Shown here one piece after another: positions 18,440-27,669 of a DNA stretch of 64,000 nt. The DNA is taken from contig NZ_CAJHCR010000014.1 of the NCBI RefSeq assembly GCF_904848585.1, positions 124,001 through 188,000 of the forward strand, read 5' to 3'. Source of the stretch: Paraburkholderia kirstenboschensis. GTDB lineage: Bacteria > Pseudomonadota > Gammaproteobacteria > Burkholderiales > Burkholderiaceae. Numbering within the stretch: the stretch's first letter is position 1; every line of letters starts with the position of its first letter. A model generated the notes under the pieces. The model saw only the letters and a program-made list of their open reading frames with translations, did no database searches and had not been told where the DNA came from. A program made the translations under genes and the position numbers.

Positions 18440-19324
18440 CTACGCTAAGCGCAGATCCCACAAGACATCGAGTACGTGTTGAGTAGCACGCTCAACATGC
18501 CCTGCACGGTGTGCAATGCCTAGTCGACGCCACAGCGCCGGGCGCAGCGGACGCATGACGACGCGCCTGTCGGGTAATGGCGTGGTGGCCTCATGGGGCA
18601 AAAGCGCCGCGCCGTAACCTGCCGCGACCAGACTCTTGATCGCGTCGTTGTAGTTGAGCTGAATGCGCGGCACAGGATGATGCCCCGCGGTAGCAAACCA
18701 CTCCGCCGTCAGGCGCGAAAGACGCGTAGTCGCGTCATTGAGAATGAGAGGCTGAGCGGCGAGCCATTCAGGCGTTACACGGGCTGGGCACCGCCAATGC
18801 GCCGGCACAAAGGCCATTACAGGGTCGCGGCGCCAAGGCTTTATCACGAGTCCAGCCACGGAGGGCTGAGGGAGCGCGACCAGCCCGACATCCAGCGCTC
18901 CATCCGCCAATCGGGTCAGCGTTTCATGCGACGTGAGCACCGCAAGCTGAATATCGATTGCGGGATTGCGCTGGCGCAGCACCTCGAGCGCTTGCGGCAA
19001 CAAGTACGCGATCACGCCGGTCGACGCACCGAGCCGCACGCGCCCTTCGAGCCCCTGCACCTGGCGTTGAATATCGTCCAACGCCTGCTCCGCATCGGCC
19101 AGCAGTCGACGCGCGCGCTCCACCAGCACCTCTCCTATCGCCGATGGCCTTACCTGCCCGCGTTTGCGTGACAGAAGTGGCGCCCCAATGCGGTCTTCGA
19201 GCTCAGCGATATGGAGGCTGACCGTCGGAGGCGCAAGATTCAACGCGCGCGCGGCATCGGCAAATGAGCCACGCTCGGCAATCGCGATGAGAGTGCGCAA
19301 GCGGTCAAGGCTGATCTCTCGCAT
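18440..19324 (-). CDS. LysR-family transcriptional regulator
   Basis: A 294-residue LysR protein: helix-turn-helix at about 18-62 (SFADAARALNLAPPTVSLHI) and an effector domain from 90 (GRVRLGASTGVIAYLLPQAL, VAAGYGAALLP). It is divergent from argC with a 123-bp gap that carries two TTCA/TGAA dyads close to its own start, consistent with autoregulation and control of argC. The ligand is unknown; the partner enzyme hints at an amino-acid-related signal. Confidence 0.88.
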   Translation of the reverse strand: MREISLDRLRTLIAIAERGSFADAARALNLAPPTVSLHIAELEDRIGAPLLSRKRGQVRPSAIGEVLVERARRLLADAEQALDDIQRQVQGLEGRVRLGASTGVIAYLLPQALEVLRQRNPAIDIQLAVLTSHETLTRLADGALDVGLVALPQPSVAGLVIKPWRRDPVMAFVPAHWRCPARVTPEWLAAQPLILNDATTRLSRLTAEWFATAGHHPVPRIQLNYNDAIKSLVAAGYGAALLPHEATTPLPDRRVVMRPLRPALWRRLGIAHRAGHVERATQHVLDVLWDLRLA

Positions 19325-19336
19325 GTCGGCTCCAGG

Positions 19337-19366
19337 TTCAGTAAAACTGAATGTTCAGGTTATGAA
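19337..19366. promoter_or_regulatory. tandem TTCA/TGAA dyads, putative LysR operator
   Basis: A perfect dyad TTCAG-TAAAA-CTGAA occupies 19337-19351, and a second imperfect copy TTCA-N4-5-TGAA follows at 19354-19365. Both lie in the gap between the LysR gene and argC. The first has the T-N11-A form of LysR boxes. Confidence 0.6.
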
Positions 19367-19447
19367 ATTCAACTTTTCCTATTCTAGCGGTTCATGGAAC
19401 ATTGGGAGCTCCTTCTACCCGTTACAACCACCCGGAGTATTCCGCGT

Positions 19448-20377
19448 ATGAGCGCTCCCATTGTTTTCATCGATGGCGACCAAGGCACCACCGGACTGCA
19501 AATCCACGAACGGCTGCGCAATCGGACCGACATCACGCTGTTCACGCTTGCCGCCTCAGAACGCAAAGATGCGCGCCGTCGCGCAGAAACGATCAACGCC
19601 TGCGACATCGCCATTCTGTGTTTGCCTGATGCCGCCGCACGAGAGGCAGTGGACGCCATCGTTAATCCTGCCGTCAGAGTCATCGACGCAAGTTCGGCCC
19701 ACCGCACACAGCCGGGCTGGACATACGGCTTTCCGGAAATGACGCAGGGACAAGCTGAGCGGATCGCGAGCGCCCATCGGGTGACCAATCCCGGCTGCTA
19801 CCCGACTGGGGCAATTGGCCTGCTACGTCCCCTGTTGCAGGCTGGGCTCATACCTGGCAACTACCCCATCGCCATTCATGCGGTGTCCGGCTACTCCGGA
19901 CGCGGTCGTGCCGGCGTGAAGGAACACGAGGGGAAAGATGCCGTCAACGCGCCTTCATTCCAGGTATATGGTCTGGGACTCGCGCACAAGCACACCCCGG
20001 AAATCCAGACGCACGCGGGACTCGCGCAGCGGCCGATCTTCGTCCCGGCGTATGGGGCGTTTCGTCAGGGCATTGTGCTGACGGTGCCGCTTGAGTTGCG
20101 GCTGCTCGCGCCCGACGTGGACGGCGCCACGTTACACGCATGCCTCGCACGCCACTATGCGGACGCAGCCCACGTGCATGTCTTGCCGCCGCATGAAGCC
20201 GGTGTCTTGACGCACCTGGATCCGCAAGCGCTAAACGGTACGAACGACATGCGCTTAAGCGTATTTCCTAACATGGAGCACGGGCATGTCCTGCTGTCCG
20301 CGGTTTTCGACAATCTTGGCAAAGGCGCATCCGGCGCTGCGGTTCAGAACCTGAACCTGATGCTCACGCAGCAATAG
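19448..20377 (+). CDS. argC: N-acetyl-gamma-glutamyl-phosphate reductase (type 2)
   Basis: A 309-residue protein; ATG 19448 (MSAPIVFIDGDQGTTG) fits the type 2 ArgC length of about 310, and an upstream ATG at 19394 would add 18 unrelated residues. It reduces N-acetylglutamyl-5-phosphate to the semialdehyde with NADPH in arginine synthesis. Nucleotide binding is at GDQGTTGLQI, the catalytic Cys at VTNPGCYPTGAIG (about 118), and HAVSGYSGRGRAG follows. It stands apart from other arg genes and is paired with a LysR regulator, so it may be an additional copy with separate control. Confidence 0.9.
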   Translation: MSAPIVFIDGDQGTTGLQIHERLRNRTDITLFTLAASERKDARRRAETINACDIAILCLPDAAAREAVDAIVNPAVRVIDASSAHRTQPGWTYGFPEMTQGQAERIASAHRVTNPGCYPTGAIGLLRPLLQAGLIPGNYPIAIHAVSGYSGRGRAGVKEHEGKDAVNAPSFQVYGLGLAHKHTPEIQTHAGLAQRPIFVPAYGAFRQGIVLTVPLELRLLAPDVDGATLHACLARHYADAAHVHVLPPHEAGVLTHLDPQALNGTNDMRLSVFPNMEHGHVLLSAVFDNLGKGASGAAVQNLNLMLTQQ

Positions 20378-20847
20378 TGGCCGATGGTTTGAGCTAACGT
20401 TCCGCCGCACCTGCATGCCAACAGTTGTCGCCGATCTCGCCGTCAGCTTCGAATCTCCGATACTGGCCGTGCTGGGAAGCGAGCAGTAATCCGGCACCGT
20501 ACTGATGAGCCGGCGTCGGCTCTGATCTAAAGCCAGAGGTGCCGTTGTCATGAAAAGCGACTTTCGATCATTCGCACGTCACCGGCCGCAATGACAGGTC
20601 ACACTGGAGCAAGGCCAATGGGCAATTGCGCCTTGTAACTGCCGTTGGGCGAATTGCCCAGGAAACAGACCTCTCTATGCATTATCGCCTCCGGTAAGCT
20701 GGCCTTATTTCAGCGGATTTTCTCCAGTTTTGTGAATTACCTGGTCTGGCTGCAGAGAGCGACATGAGCTCTCTGCGCTTGTCGAAGCATGTCGTCCATG
20801 GTGCCTCGTCCGTTAAACCGGCGAGAAGATTTTCGTCTCGCCGAGGT
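20378..20847. other. 470-bp gap between convergent genes
   Basis: No protein-like frame is supported on either strand. A TTGGGC-GAATT-GCCCAG-like hairpin occurs near 20647, and the terminator of the downstream LysR gene is at 20814-20843. Confidence 0.5.
20814..20843 (-). terminator. terminator of the LysR gene at 20848
   Basis: An 8-bp stem (CGGCGAGA at 20819-20826 with TCTCGCCG at 20836-20843) begins 4 bp after the LysR stop codon and is followed on the minus strand by GGTTTAA. It is a reasonable intrinsic terminator with a short T-run. Confidence 0.6.
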
Positions 20848-21759
20848 TCATTCATATGACCGCGGCGTTGGCTTCCGCTCTCGCAACATGTCGATCAAGG
20901 CGCGCAAGCCCGCCGGAATGTGTCGACTGCCGGGAAAGTAGAGGAACAGGCCGGGTATAGCCGGGCACCATTCACCCAGCACCACCGATAGCCGCCTGCG
21001 CGCCAGCGCCGCGCACGCATACGGCTCGGGAACATACGCAATGCCAAGTCCGTCGATGGCTGCCTCGACCATCAGCGTGTTGCTATCGAGCGTGAGCGCG
21101 CCGGGTGGATCGACGACGCACTCCTGCCCGTGCCGCGCAAATTCCCAGCGATAGCGTTTTCCGCTAGGGAGACGCTGCCTGATGCATCGATGCGCGTGCA
21201 GATCCTCCGGTGATTCCGGCCGCCCGAATTTGCGCAGATAACGCGGCGACGCCACCGTGACGAAGCGCATGTCCTCGCTCACGCGTACGGCGATCATGTC
21301 CTTGTGCACGGCCTCGCCCAGTCGCACGCCCGCATCGAATCCTTCAGCGACGATATCGGAGAGCCGCCCGTCCGCCACCAGATCCAGTTCCATAAGCGGA
21401 TATTTCGCGAGAAACGGCGGCACTACGGTGCGCAGCAGATGACGGATCGCACCTTCACTGCCGTTGATGCGCAGCGAGCCGCGCACTTCACCCTCTGAGC
21501 GCGAAACGTCGTCGAGCGCATCATTGAGCTCGCTCAACGCGGGACGCAGACGCGCGAGCAGGCGTTCGCCGGCATCGGTGAGCGACACGCTTCGCGTTGT
21601 CCGGTGCAGCAAACGCACGCCGAGATCGGCTTCGAGACCGCGCATGGCATGACTCAGCGCCGAACGCGATACGCCGAGTTCGCCCGCTGCCTGAGCGAAA
21701 CTACGTCGCGCGGCGACAGCCATGAAAGCTTGGAGATCGGCTAAAGTGGGTTTGCCCAT
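20848..21759 (-). CDS. LysR-family transcriptional regulator
   Basis: A 303-residue LysR protein: helix-turn-helix 20-62 (SFAQAAGELGVSRSALSHAM) and effector domain 92-295 (FDAGVRLGEAVHKDMIAVRV, GLGIAYVPEPYA), of the branch often found next to short-chain dehydrogenases and aldo-keto reductases. It is divergent from an SDR gene with a 98-bp gap, making that gene the likely target. Effector unknown. Confidence 0.88.
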   Translation of the reverse strand: MGKPTLADLQAFMAVAARRSFAQAAGELGVSRSALSHAMRGLEADLGVRLLHRTTRSVSLTDAGERLLARLRPALSELNDALDDVSRSEGEVRGSLRINGSEGAIRHLLRTVVPPFLAKYPLMELDLVADGRLSDIVAEGFDAGVRLGEAVHKDMIAVRVSEDMRFVTVASPRYLRKFGRPESPEDLHAHRCIRQRLPSGKRYRWEFARHGQECVVDPPGALTLDSNTLMVEAAIDGLGIAYVPEPYACAALARRRLSVVLGEWCPAIPGLFLYFPGSRHIPAGLRALIDMLRERKPTPRSYE

Positions 21760-21857
21760 TGTTGAATTTTTTCACCTCGTCATGCAGATTGATGGTGATT
21801 CTCACACGTATCTTATCGTTCTAGCATAGCGTTTTCAGCGTCGAACGGAGATTCGCA

Positions 21858-22685
21858 ATGAGCAAGAACTGGCTGATTACAGGCGCGTCTAGCGGACTGG
21901 GGCGCGGACTCGTGCAACGTGCTCTCGCTCGGGGCGACAGAGTGGTTGCGACACTGCGCAAACCCGGCGCACTCGACGATCTGCTCGCGTCGCACCCCAA
22001 CAGGCTGCGTATCGTCGAATGCGACGTGACGGATCTGGACGCCATGCGCCGTGCCGTCGCGCAGGCTTTCGACGCATTCGGGCGAATCGATATCGTCGTG
22101 AGCAATGCGGGTTACGGCCTCTTCGGCGCAGCGGAAGAACTCAATGATGCGCAGATCGACCGTCAGATCGCGACCAACCTGACCGGCTCGATGCATCTCA
22201 TCCGCGCCGTCGTTCCGCGTCTGCGCGAGCAAGGCGGCGGGCGCATCGTGCAGGTCTCGTCGGAAGGCGGGCAGATCGCGTATCCGAGCTTCGGCGCGTA
22301 TCACGCGACCAAGTGGGGCATCGAAGGTTTCGTGGAGGCTGTGGCGCAGGAAGTCGCGCCGTTCGGCATCGATTTCGTGATCGTGGAGCCAGGTCCGACG
22401 CGCACGAATTTCGGCACGGGCCTGGATCTGGCTGCGGCGCTGCCGTGTTATGCCGATACGCCCGCTGGTGATATACGCCGCGCGCTCGACGGCGGCCACT
22501 TCGAATTTGCGGATGCCGCGAAGACCGTCGAGGCGATGCTTGCCACCATCGACGAGGCCGATCCGCCGCAGCGTCTCGTGCTCGGCAAGTCCGCCTACGA
22601 GCACACTCGCGACGCATTGACGAGGCGCCTCGCAAGCGTCGAGGCGCAGAAGGCGATCGCATTGTCTGTGATGGAAGACGCGTAA
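21858..22685 (+). CDS. short-chain dehydrogenase/reductase (SDR)
   Basis: A 275-residue classical SDR. The nucleotide-binding glycine motif is TGASSGLGRG (about 8-17), NAG is at 84-86 (SNAGYG), the catalytic Ser is in VSSEGG and the YHATK motif (Tyr about 153, Lys 157) is intact, followed by the EPGPTRTNF loop. Substrate unknown. It is divergent from a LysR gene and seems to be the sole gene of its unit. Confidence 0.88.
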   Translation: MSKNWLITGASSGLGRGLVQRALARGDRVVATLRKPGALDDLLASHPNRLRIVECDVTDLDAMRRAVAQAFDAFGRIDIVVSNAGYGLFGAAEELNDAQIDRQIATNLTGSMHLIRAVVPRLREQGGGRIVQVSSEGGQIAYPSFGAYHATKWGIEGFVEAVAQEVAPFGIDFVIVEPGPTRTNFGTGLDLAAALPCYADTPAGDIRRALDGGHFEFADAAKTVEAMLATIDEADPPQRLVLGKSAYEHTRDALTRRLASVEAQKAIALSVMEDA

Positions 22686-22734
22686 CAGAGCAGCCCCGCA
22701 ATATCTGCTCCTTCGAGATATTCCGGATGCCTGC

Positions 22735-23700
22735 TTACGCGTGGCGGGCCTTCGGCAATCTTTTGCCTTTGCGTGAGACGGAGCGCTGGCCGGCATCCTT
22801 CGAGAAGCGATGACGGTCGCCAAGGAGCTCGACCAGCCGTGTCTCGCATTCCGAAATCGAGTATCCGCGCCGCTGCGAGATCATGAAGGTAAGCGGACGC
22901 ATGTGCCATGCGCGCCGTTGGAGTTCGACAAGTGCTCCATTCGCGATGTCGTCCGCAACCAGATGAAGCGGCATGTGTCCCCAGCACAAGCTTCCCCTCA
23001 GCAGATCGTGCTTCGCGCCGAGGTCATTCACCAGCCACTGGCGTTCGCTGGCGACCCCCTGCTGGGTCTTTTCCGCATCGGGTTGATTGTCGGTAACGAC
23101 GAGCTGGATGTGCCGGCCAAATTCCTCTCGCGGGATGGACCCCGTGATTGCGGCCAGCGGATGCGATGGCGCACAGACGGTCACCATTCGCGCTTCGCAC
23201 AAATGCTGCCTTTCAATGGTACCGGGGCTCAGCTCCGGCACGTCCGTGATCGTCACCGCCAATGCGCACGTGCCTTCGAGAACCAGACGCTCGCCGCCCT
23301 GCATGGTCGTCATGCGCAGATTGATTGCAACCGTTGGAAAGTCCGCCTGCACGGTGCGCAGGCATTCGATCAGGTGCGCTCGCGGGAAATAGGTATCGAC
23401 GGCAATCGACACTTGCGGGACGCCGGCTTCAGCAATCGAAACCGCGCGCATCTTCATTTCCTCGGTGCGCGAGATTACCCCGCGAGCATCCGGCAGGAGG
23501 CTGCGGCCCGCGGCCGTCAGTGTCGCTCTGTGAGTGTTGCGCTCGAACAGCACCACATCAAAGGCACTCTCGAGCGCGCTGATCGCGTGACTGATCGCCG
23601 ACTGTGCACGTCTCAACTCCCGTGCGGCTCCTGAAAAGCTCCCCTCGTCACAGACGGCGACGAAAGCCCGGAGTTGATTGATCGTGACGTTGTCGAGCAT
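22735..23700 (-). CDS. LysR-family transcriptional regulator
   Basis: A 321-residue LysR protein with helix-turn-helix at about 20-62 (SFSGAARELRRAQSAISHAI) and effector domain from 92 (PQVSIAVDTYFPRAHLIECL). The C-terminal 25 residues are strongly basic. It is divergent from a three-gene unit (SDR, F420-type NADP-binding protein, SnoaL-like protein), and a perfect ATCTA-N5-TAGAT dyad lies just upstream of its start, fitting control of that unit. Confidence 0.87.
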   Translation of the reverse strand: MLDNVTINQLRAFVAVCDEGSFSGAARELRRAQSAISHAISALESAFDVVLFERNTHRATLTAAGRSLLPDARGVISRTEEMKMRAVSIAEAGVPQVSIAVDTYFPRAHLIECLRTVQADFPTVAINLRMTTMQGGERLVLEGTCALAVTITDVPELSPGTIERQHLCEARMVTVCAPSHPLAAITGSIPREEFGRHIQLVVTDNQPDAEKTQQGVASERQWLVNDLGAKHDLLRGSLCWGHMPLHLVADDIANGALVELQRRAWHMRPLTFMISQRRGYSISECETRLVELLGDRHRFSKDAGQRSVSRKGKRLPKARHA

Positions 23701-23704
23701 GGAT

Positions 23705-23719
23705 ATCTAAAAAGTAGAT
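23705..23719. promoter_or_regulatory. ATCTA-N5-TAGAT dyad, putative LysR box
   Basis: A perfect 15-base dyad of T-N11-A form is placed 5 bp upstream of the LysR start codon in the divergent gap; a wider pair ATATCTA / TAGATAT (23703-23709 and 23728-23734) surrounds it. The position suggests autorepression plus control of the SDR operon. Confidence 0.55.
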
Positions 23720-23808
23720 GGACTTGATAGATATTTAGTCAATTGTCTTCATGAGTCAAGAGCCGGAGAATGGTCTTCTTCATGAACACATCCACGGAAG
23801 GAAATCAG

Positions 23809-24576
23809 ATGGGACAATCTCTTAAAGGAAAAACCGCCCTCGTTACGGGCGCATCGCGAGGCATTGGCCGCGCTATCGCCGAACGTCTTGCAAAGGATGG
23901 CGCGACGGTCGCGCTGACATACAACGCCAGCAGATCCGGCGCAGACGAGGCGGTCGTGGCCATCCAACAAGCTGGAGGCACTGCGTTCGCGATCCACGCG
24001 GACCTCGTTGATGCGGCGGCCGTCCCGGCCCTGTTCGAGAAACTCGACGACGAGTTCACCAAGCGCAACGGAAGCAGAGCCCTCGACATTCTGGTCAACA
24101 ACGCCGGCAACTCCGGCTGGCTCAGCTTCAAGGACGCGACGCCGGAAAGTTGGGACACCTTAATGGCGGTCTATGCCCGCGCGCCCTTCTTCATTGTTCA
24201 AGCCGCTCTGGACCGTCTCGCCGATGGCGGACGCATCATCAACATTTCTTCCGCTGCCTCCACCAAGCCCGTGACAGCTGCGCCCGTCTACTCGATGGCC
24301 AAAGCGGCCATCAACAACCTGACGCATGCGCTCGCAGCCGAGCTGGGGCCGCGCGGAATTACCGCGAACGCCGTAGCGCCGGGCTACACGCGAACGGACG
24401 CGAACGCCGCCTTCCGGGAGAATCCCGAACTCGTAAAGGCGGCCGAGGCCACAATCGCGCTGGGACGCTTTGGCGAGCCTTCGGAAATCGCCGCCGTCGT
24501 GGCGTTCCTCGCTTCCGATGAAGGCCACTGGGTGACCGGCCAGACAATCGAGGCAAGCGGCGGCTACAAGCTCTGA
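23809..24576 (+). CDS. short-chain dehydrogenase/reductase (SDR)
   Basis: A 255-residue classical SDR; the ATG at 23809 has an AAGGA site 8 bases ahead and gives the standard MGQSLKGKTALVTGASRGIG start. NNAG, the catalytic Ser (NISSAAS) and YSMAK are all present, followed by VAPGYTRTD and the C-terminal TGQTIEASGG. It resembles FabG-like 3-oxoacyl reductases, but the substrate cannot be told. It is first in an operon with the F420-type NADP-binding protein (30 bp downstream). Confidence 0.88.
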   Translation: MGQSLKGKTALVTGASRGIGRAIAERLAKDGATVALTYNASRSGADEAVVAIQQAGGTAFAIHADLVDAAAVPALFEKLDDEFTKRNGSRALDILVNNAGNSGWLSFKDATPESWDTLMAVYARAPFFIVQAALDRLADGGRIINISSAASTKPVTAAPVYSMAKAAINNLTHALAAELGPRGITANAVAPGYTRTDANAAFRENPELVKAAEATIALGRFGEPSEIAAVVAFLASDEGHWVTGQTIEASGGYKL

Positions 24577-24606
24577 CCGCGCCGGAATACCCAAGGAGGA
24601 AGATAT

Positions 24607-25206
24607 ATGAGCTATGCAATTATCGGCTTCGGCAAAATCGGTCACGCTCTTGCCCGGGCGTTTGCCCGAAGTGGCATCGATGTATCCGTTGCAACCACGC
24701 GCGACCCGGAAAGCTTCGCCTCCGATGCGGCGTCGATCGGACCCACGATCATCCCCCGGACACTGGCGGACGCCGTCATGGCAGACACGATATTTCTGGC
24801 GGTCCGTTTTGAGTCGCACCCGGATGTCGCCAAGGCGCTTCCCTCCTGGAAGGGAAAGACCATCGTCGATGTGACCAATGCCTACGGCGTGCCCCCTGAG
24901 GCGCTGGGAGAACTGCCTTCTTCCAAGGCCGTCGCGCGAGCCTTCCCGGGCAGTCGGCTGGTTAAGGGCTTTAATCATTTGCCTGCAGCCGTCCTTGACC
25001 AGGACCCGGCCGTAAATGGTGGAAGGAGAGTCGTGTTCCTCGCGAGCGACGATAGCGGCGCCGCAGCCGAGGTTGGCACGCTTGCGGGAAAGCTCGGTTT
25101 CTCGCCGATCTCCCTCGGCGGGCTTTCGGAAGGAGGGCTGCTAGTCCAGGCGCGCGGAAATAGCTGGGGTCAACTGATCTTTAAGGACCTCGTCACTTTC
25201 GGCTGA
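24607..25206 (+). CDS. NADPH-dependent F420-reductase-like NADP-binding protein
   Basis: A 199-residue protein with an AAGGAGG site before ATG 24607. The N-terminal Rossmann motif IIGFGKIGHALARAFARSG (about 4-22) and the later KGFNHLPAAVL stretch match the F420-dependent NADP oxidoreductase-like family; in bacteria without F420 these act on other, mostly unknown, substrates. It is translated with the upstream SDR, and both may modify the same compound. A related paralogue lies at 29505-30179. Confidence 0.8.
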   Translation: MSYAIIGFGKIGHALARAFARSGIDVSVATTRDPESFASDAASIGPTIIPRTLADAVMADTIFLAVRFESHPDVAKALPSWKGKTIVDVTNAYGVPPEALGELPSSKAVARAFPGSRLVKGFNHLPAAVLDQDPAVNGGRRVVFLASDDSGAAAEVGTLAGKLGFSPISLGGLSEGGLLVQARGNSWGQLIFKDLVTFG

Positions 25207-25404
25207 TGAATCGTGACGCAAACTTGATGCATTCCTGCCTCGTGGGCAAAGGGCTGACACAGTTCGACTGAAACGGGGGCGACGCCGGCAGTCGGCGGGT
25301 CGGCCGGTCGGCCGCGCCCCCACGGCAGGTCCGGATGTGCAGCGGACCGCCGCCGGACTCCCCGCCCGCGTGCATGTGTGATGTATTGGAACTGGAGAAT
25401 TTCG

Positions 25405-25821
25405 ATGAGCATTGAAGAGAATGTCCAGATCGTGAAAGCCTTCTTTGCAGCAATCGGCCGCGGCGATAAGCAACGTCTGCTGGAGTTGTCTGCCGAAGAT
25501 ATCGAGTGGATCATTCCGGGCGACAACTGGCCGCTGGCTGGTACGCGCCGGGGGCACGCAGGATTGACGGATCTGCTTCAGACGCAATCAGAAACGGTGG
25601 AAACTTCGTTGACGCAGCCCAGTGAATTCGTCGCGCAGGGAGACCGGGTTATGGTCATCGGGTTCGCCAAGGGAAGAATCATAGCCACGGACCGAACGTT
25701 CGAGGACGACTGGGTCTTTGCCATTACCGTTCAGAACGGCAAAGTGTCGAAGATCAGGGAATATATCGACACACAAGCATTGGCGCGGGCCTCCGGGGCT
25801 GAGAAGAGCGCCAAGGGCTGA
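25405..25821 (+). CDS. SnoaL-like (NTF2-fold) protein
   Basis: A 138-residue protein; ATG 25405 follows CTGGAGA. The pattern NVQIVKAFFAAIGRGD, then LLELSAEDIEWIIPG, GHAGLTDLLQTQ and VFAITVQNGKVSKIREYID is typical of SnoaL-like polyketide cyclase/ketosteroid-isomerase-fold proteins. These bind small hydrophobic ligands; catalytic residues are not obvious. It lies 198 bp behind the F420-type gene on the same strand, so it may belong to the same LysR-controlled unit or have its own promoter. Confidence 0.75.
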   Translation: MSIEENVQIVKAFFAAIGRGDKQRLLELSAEDIEWIIPGDNWPLAGTRRGHAGLTDLLQTQSETVETSLTQPSEFVAQGDRVMVIGFAKGRIIATDRTFEDDWVFAITVQNGKVSKIREYIDTQALARASGAEKSAKG

Positions 25822-26113
25822 CCAACCGGGGCCACCAAAACGTTGCGCAATGTTGATTGACGACATTGGGCAGCGGTGACAACCTTACCGAAGCGCGAGC
25901 TCGTTCCAACGATCTCCACTGCTAACAGTCGGCCGTTGTAGCCGCGCGGCTTCAAGTCGCGATCACTGCCCTGAGCGGAGCGGCGTTTTAGTGAAGCGAC
26001 CGTGAGGCGGCGTTGGTCTGAAATGACTGAGTGGCGGACGATATGAATATTGGCCGTTCCCGGGAGATCCCGCCGTCACCTGGCTCGACGGCGTGGAGGG
26101 CTCACAGCCACAC

Positions 26114-26923
26114 TCAGTTCGAAGTCTTCGGCGTTAGCGGTTCGAGGCCGGTCCCCTCAATCGCGGGGGCCGCGTCCGGCGATGACAGAAAACGGATCAG
26201 GGCCGCTGCGCCCGCTGGATTTTTGGCGTTGGTGGAGATGCCCCCGGAATACACCGTGTACCTTTGGACCTCCGCGGGCAAATTGCCGACCACCGTTACG
26301 CCGTCCACCGGCAACAGTTCGACGATCTGCTGAAATCCGATCTCCGCCTCGCCGTTCGCGACCACATTGGCGACCCGCTCGGACGGGATCATGCGGCTCC
26401 TGTTCGCCACCTGCTGCTGGATACCGAGACGCCGGAATAGTTCGCTGCCGATATAGACTCCATTGGCGTCGTCCGGATAGACGATCGACTTCGCGGCGAG
26501 CAGCGTACGCCGCAGTGCGTCAACCGAGCTGATATCCGGCTTCGGCGCCCCCTCGCGAGCCGCGATGCCAATTGCAGAGCGTGCGAAGTCCACCTTGCTG
26601 CCAGACACGACCTTGCCGGCGTTGACCTGATCGTCGAGTGCATGGCCGACCACGATCAGCACGTCTGCCCATTCGCCGCGCGCGAGTCGCACAGGGATGG
26701 CATTCGCGGCCGTGCCCACCGCAGGCCCCCAGACAGTGACCAGCGTCTCGCCGGCCGCCTGCTCGAATTGTGGACCCAGTGCGCGATAGGCTGACGCAAA
26801 CGCGCCGGAAATCATCACCTTGACTTCGTCTGCCGAGGCCGCGACGCTGCCCAACAATGCGCCCGTGACGCAGAATACGAGTACGTGAACCCTCAGCTTG
26901 CGGCAAATCACGGCCCGCTCCAT
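26114..26923 (-). CDS. ModA-like substrate-binding protein (extracytoplasmic)
   Basis: A 269-residue protein; ATG 26923 gives a good signal peptide (basic RKLR, hydrophobic core, cleavage near ASA). The mature sequence (VKVMISGAFASAYRALGPQFEQ, GEWADVLIVVG, ANGVYIGSELFRRLGI, GEAEIGFQQIVELL) fits the periplasmic molybdate-binding-like family. No ModB or ModC gene is adjacent, so it is an orphan. Many such Burkholderiales orphans have lost molybdate specificity, and the ligand is uncertain. Confidence 0.75.
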   Translation of the reverse strand: MERAVICRKLRVHVLVFCVTGALLGSVAASADEVKVMISGAFASAYRALGPQFEQAAGETLVTVWGPAVGTAANAIPVRLARGEWADVLIVVGHALDDQVNAGKVVSGSKVDFARSAIGIAAREGAPKPDISSVDALRRTLLAAKSIVYPDDANGVYIGSELFRRLGIQQQVANRSRMIPSERVANVVANGEAEIGFQQIVELLPVDGVTVVGNLPAEVQRYTVYSGGISTNAKNPAGAAALIRFLSSPDAAPAIEGTGLEPLTPKTSN

Positions 26924-27669
26924 GTCGATCGGATGACCAAGCCCAGACATGCATCAAGTCTGGACGCCACTGAAGATGTCCGCCAGCAGCGGGGCATCGC
27001 GCGCAGCGCCGATGCCCCGCCAATTCGAAGTCCCTCGAGGCCGCCGTTTGCGCAATAGCCGCCGCGCACAAGCATCGCTCTGTGCGACGGGCTTTGTCGA
27101 CGTCGCCTTCGGCGCCTTTAAGCGGTACGACGGTTACTTCGAATGGACAGCGTCAAGCATGGCGCACGGGCGGAACTCATAGTTGACGTTATCCGCGCCA
27201 TATTAGCCCGTTAGCGCTATGGGCAACTTTGCTTCGGCCGAGTGACAGCGCTCAGATATTGCCTGGCACGATGGTCAGCACGCGGCCCACAGCCGCCCTT
27301 CAATCCTTCGCAGTCTGATCGGCTGCTCACAGCGTGTATCTGCGCGATGGCCGTCTCGTCGCTCGACCTGAGTTGCACTTTACGTTTAGATCTGAGTGAG
27401 GAGTCAGCGCAAGAGGTATCGTCAATCGGCCCGGCTAACAGACCTCCTTACAGCGCTATGCACTGCGGCGCCCCTACCCTATTCGGCAAACCGATCGGGG
27501 CCAGGCATTGCCGCACGGCAGCACGGAACCTCTCTGCAGGTCTTCTCGGCGCATGCCTTGATGTTGTGCGCAACGGGGTGGTCGCCAATGGCCGACTGGA
27601 CTAACGACCAGGGCCTCTTCAGCGTCTCCCTGTGCAGTGCGAAGCCGGAGCCGTCCGCTGCATGACGGG
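26924..27669. other. 746-bp region without a convincing gene
   Basis: Frames of 77-120 codons on the plus strand (from about 26949, 27242 and 27396) have no ribosome-binding site or family signal. The region holds the 5' flank of the ModA-like gene and the 3' flank of the next LysR gene. Confidence 0.5.

Noticed and set aside
20640..20665. TTGGGC/GCCCAG hairpin in the gap after argC
   Set aside because: A six-base stem more than 260 bp from the argC stop without T-run; not supported as its terminator.
27242..27665. Two plus-strand frames of about 90-120 codons
   Set aside because: No ribosome-binding site and no domain; they lie in a gene-poor gap.
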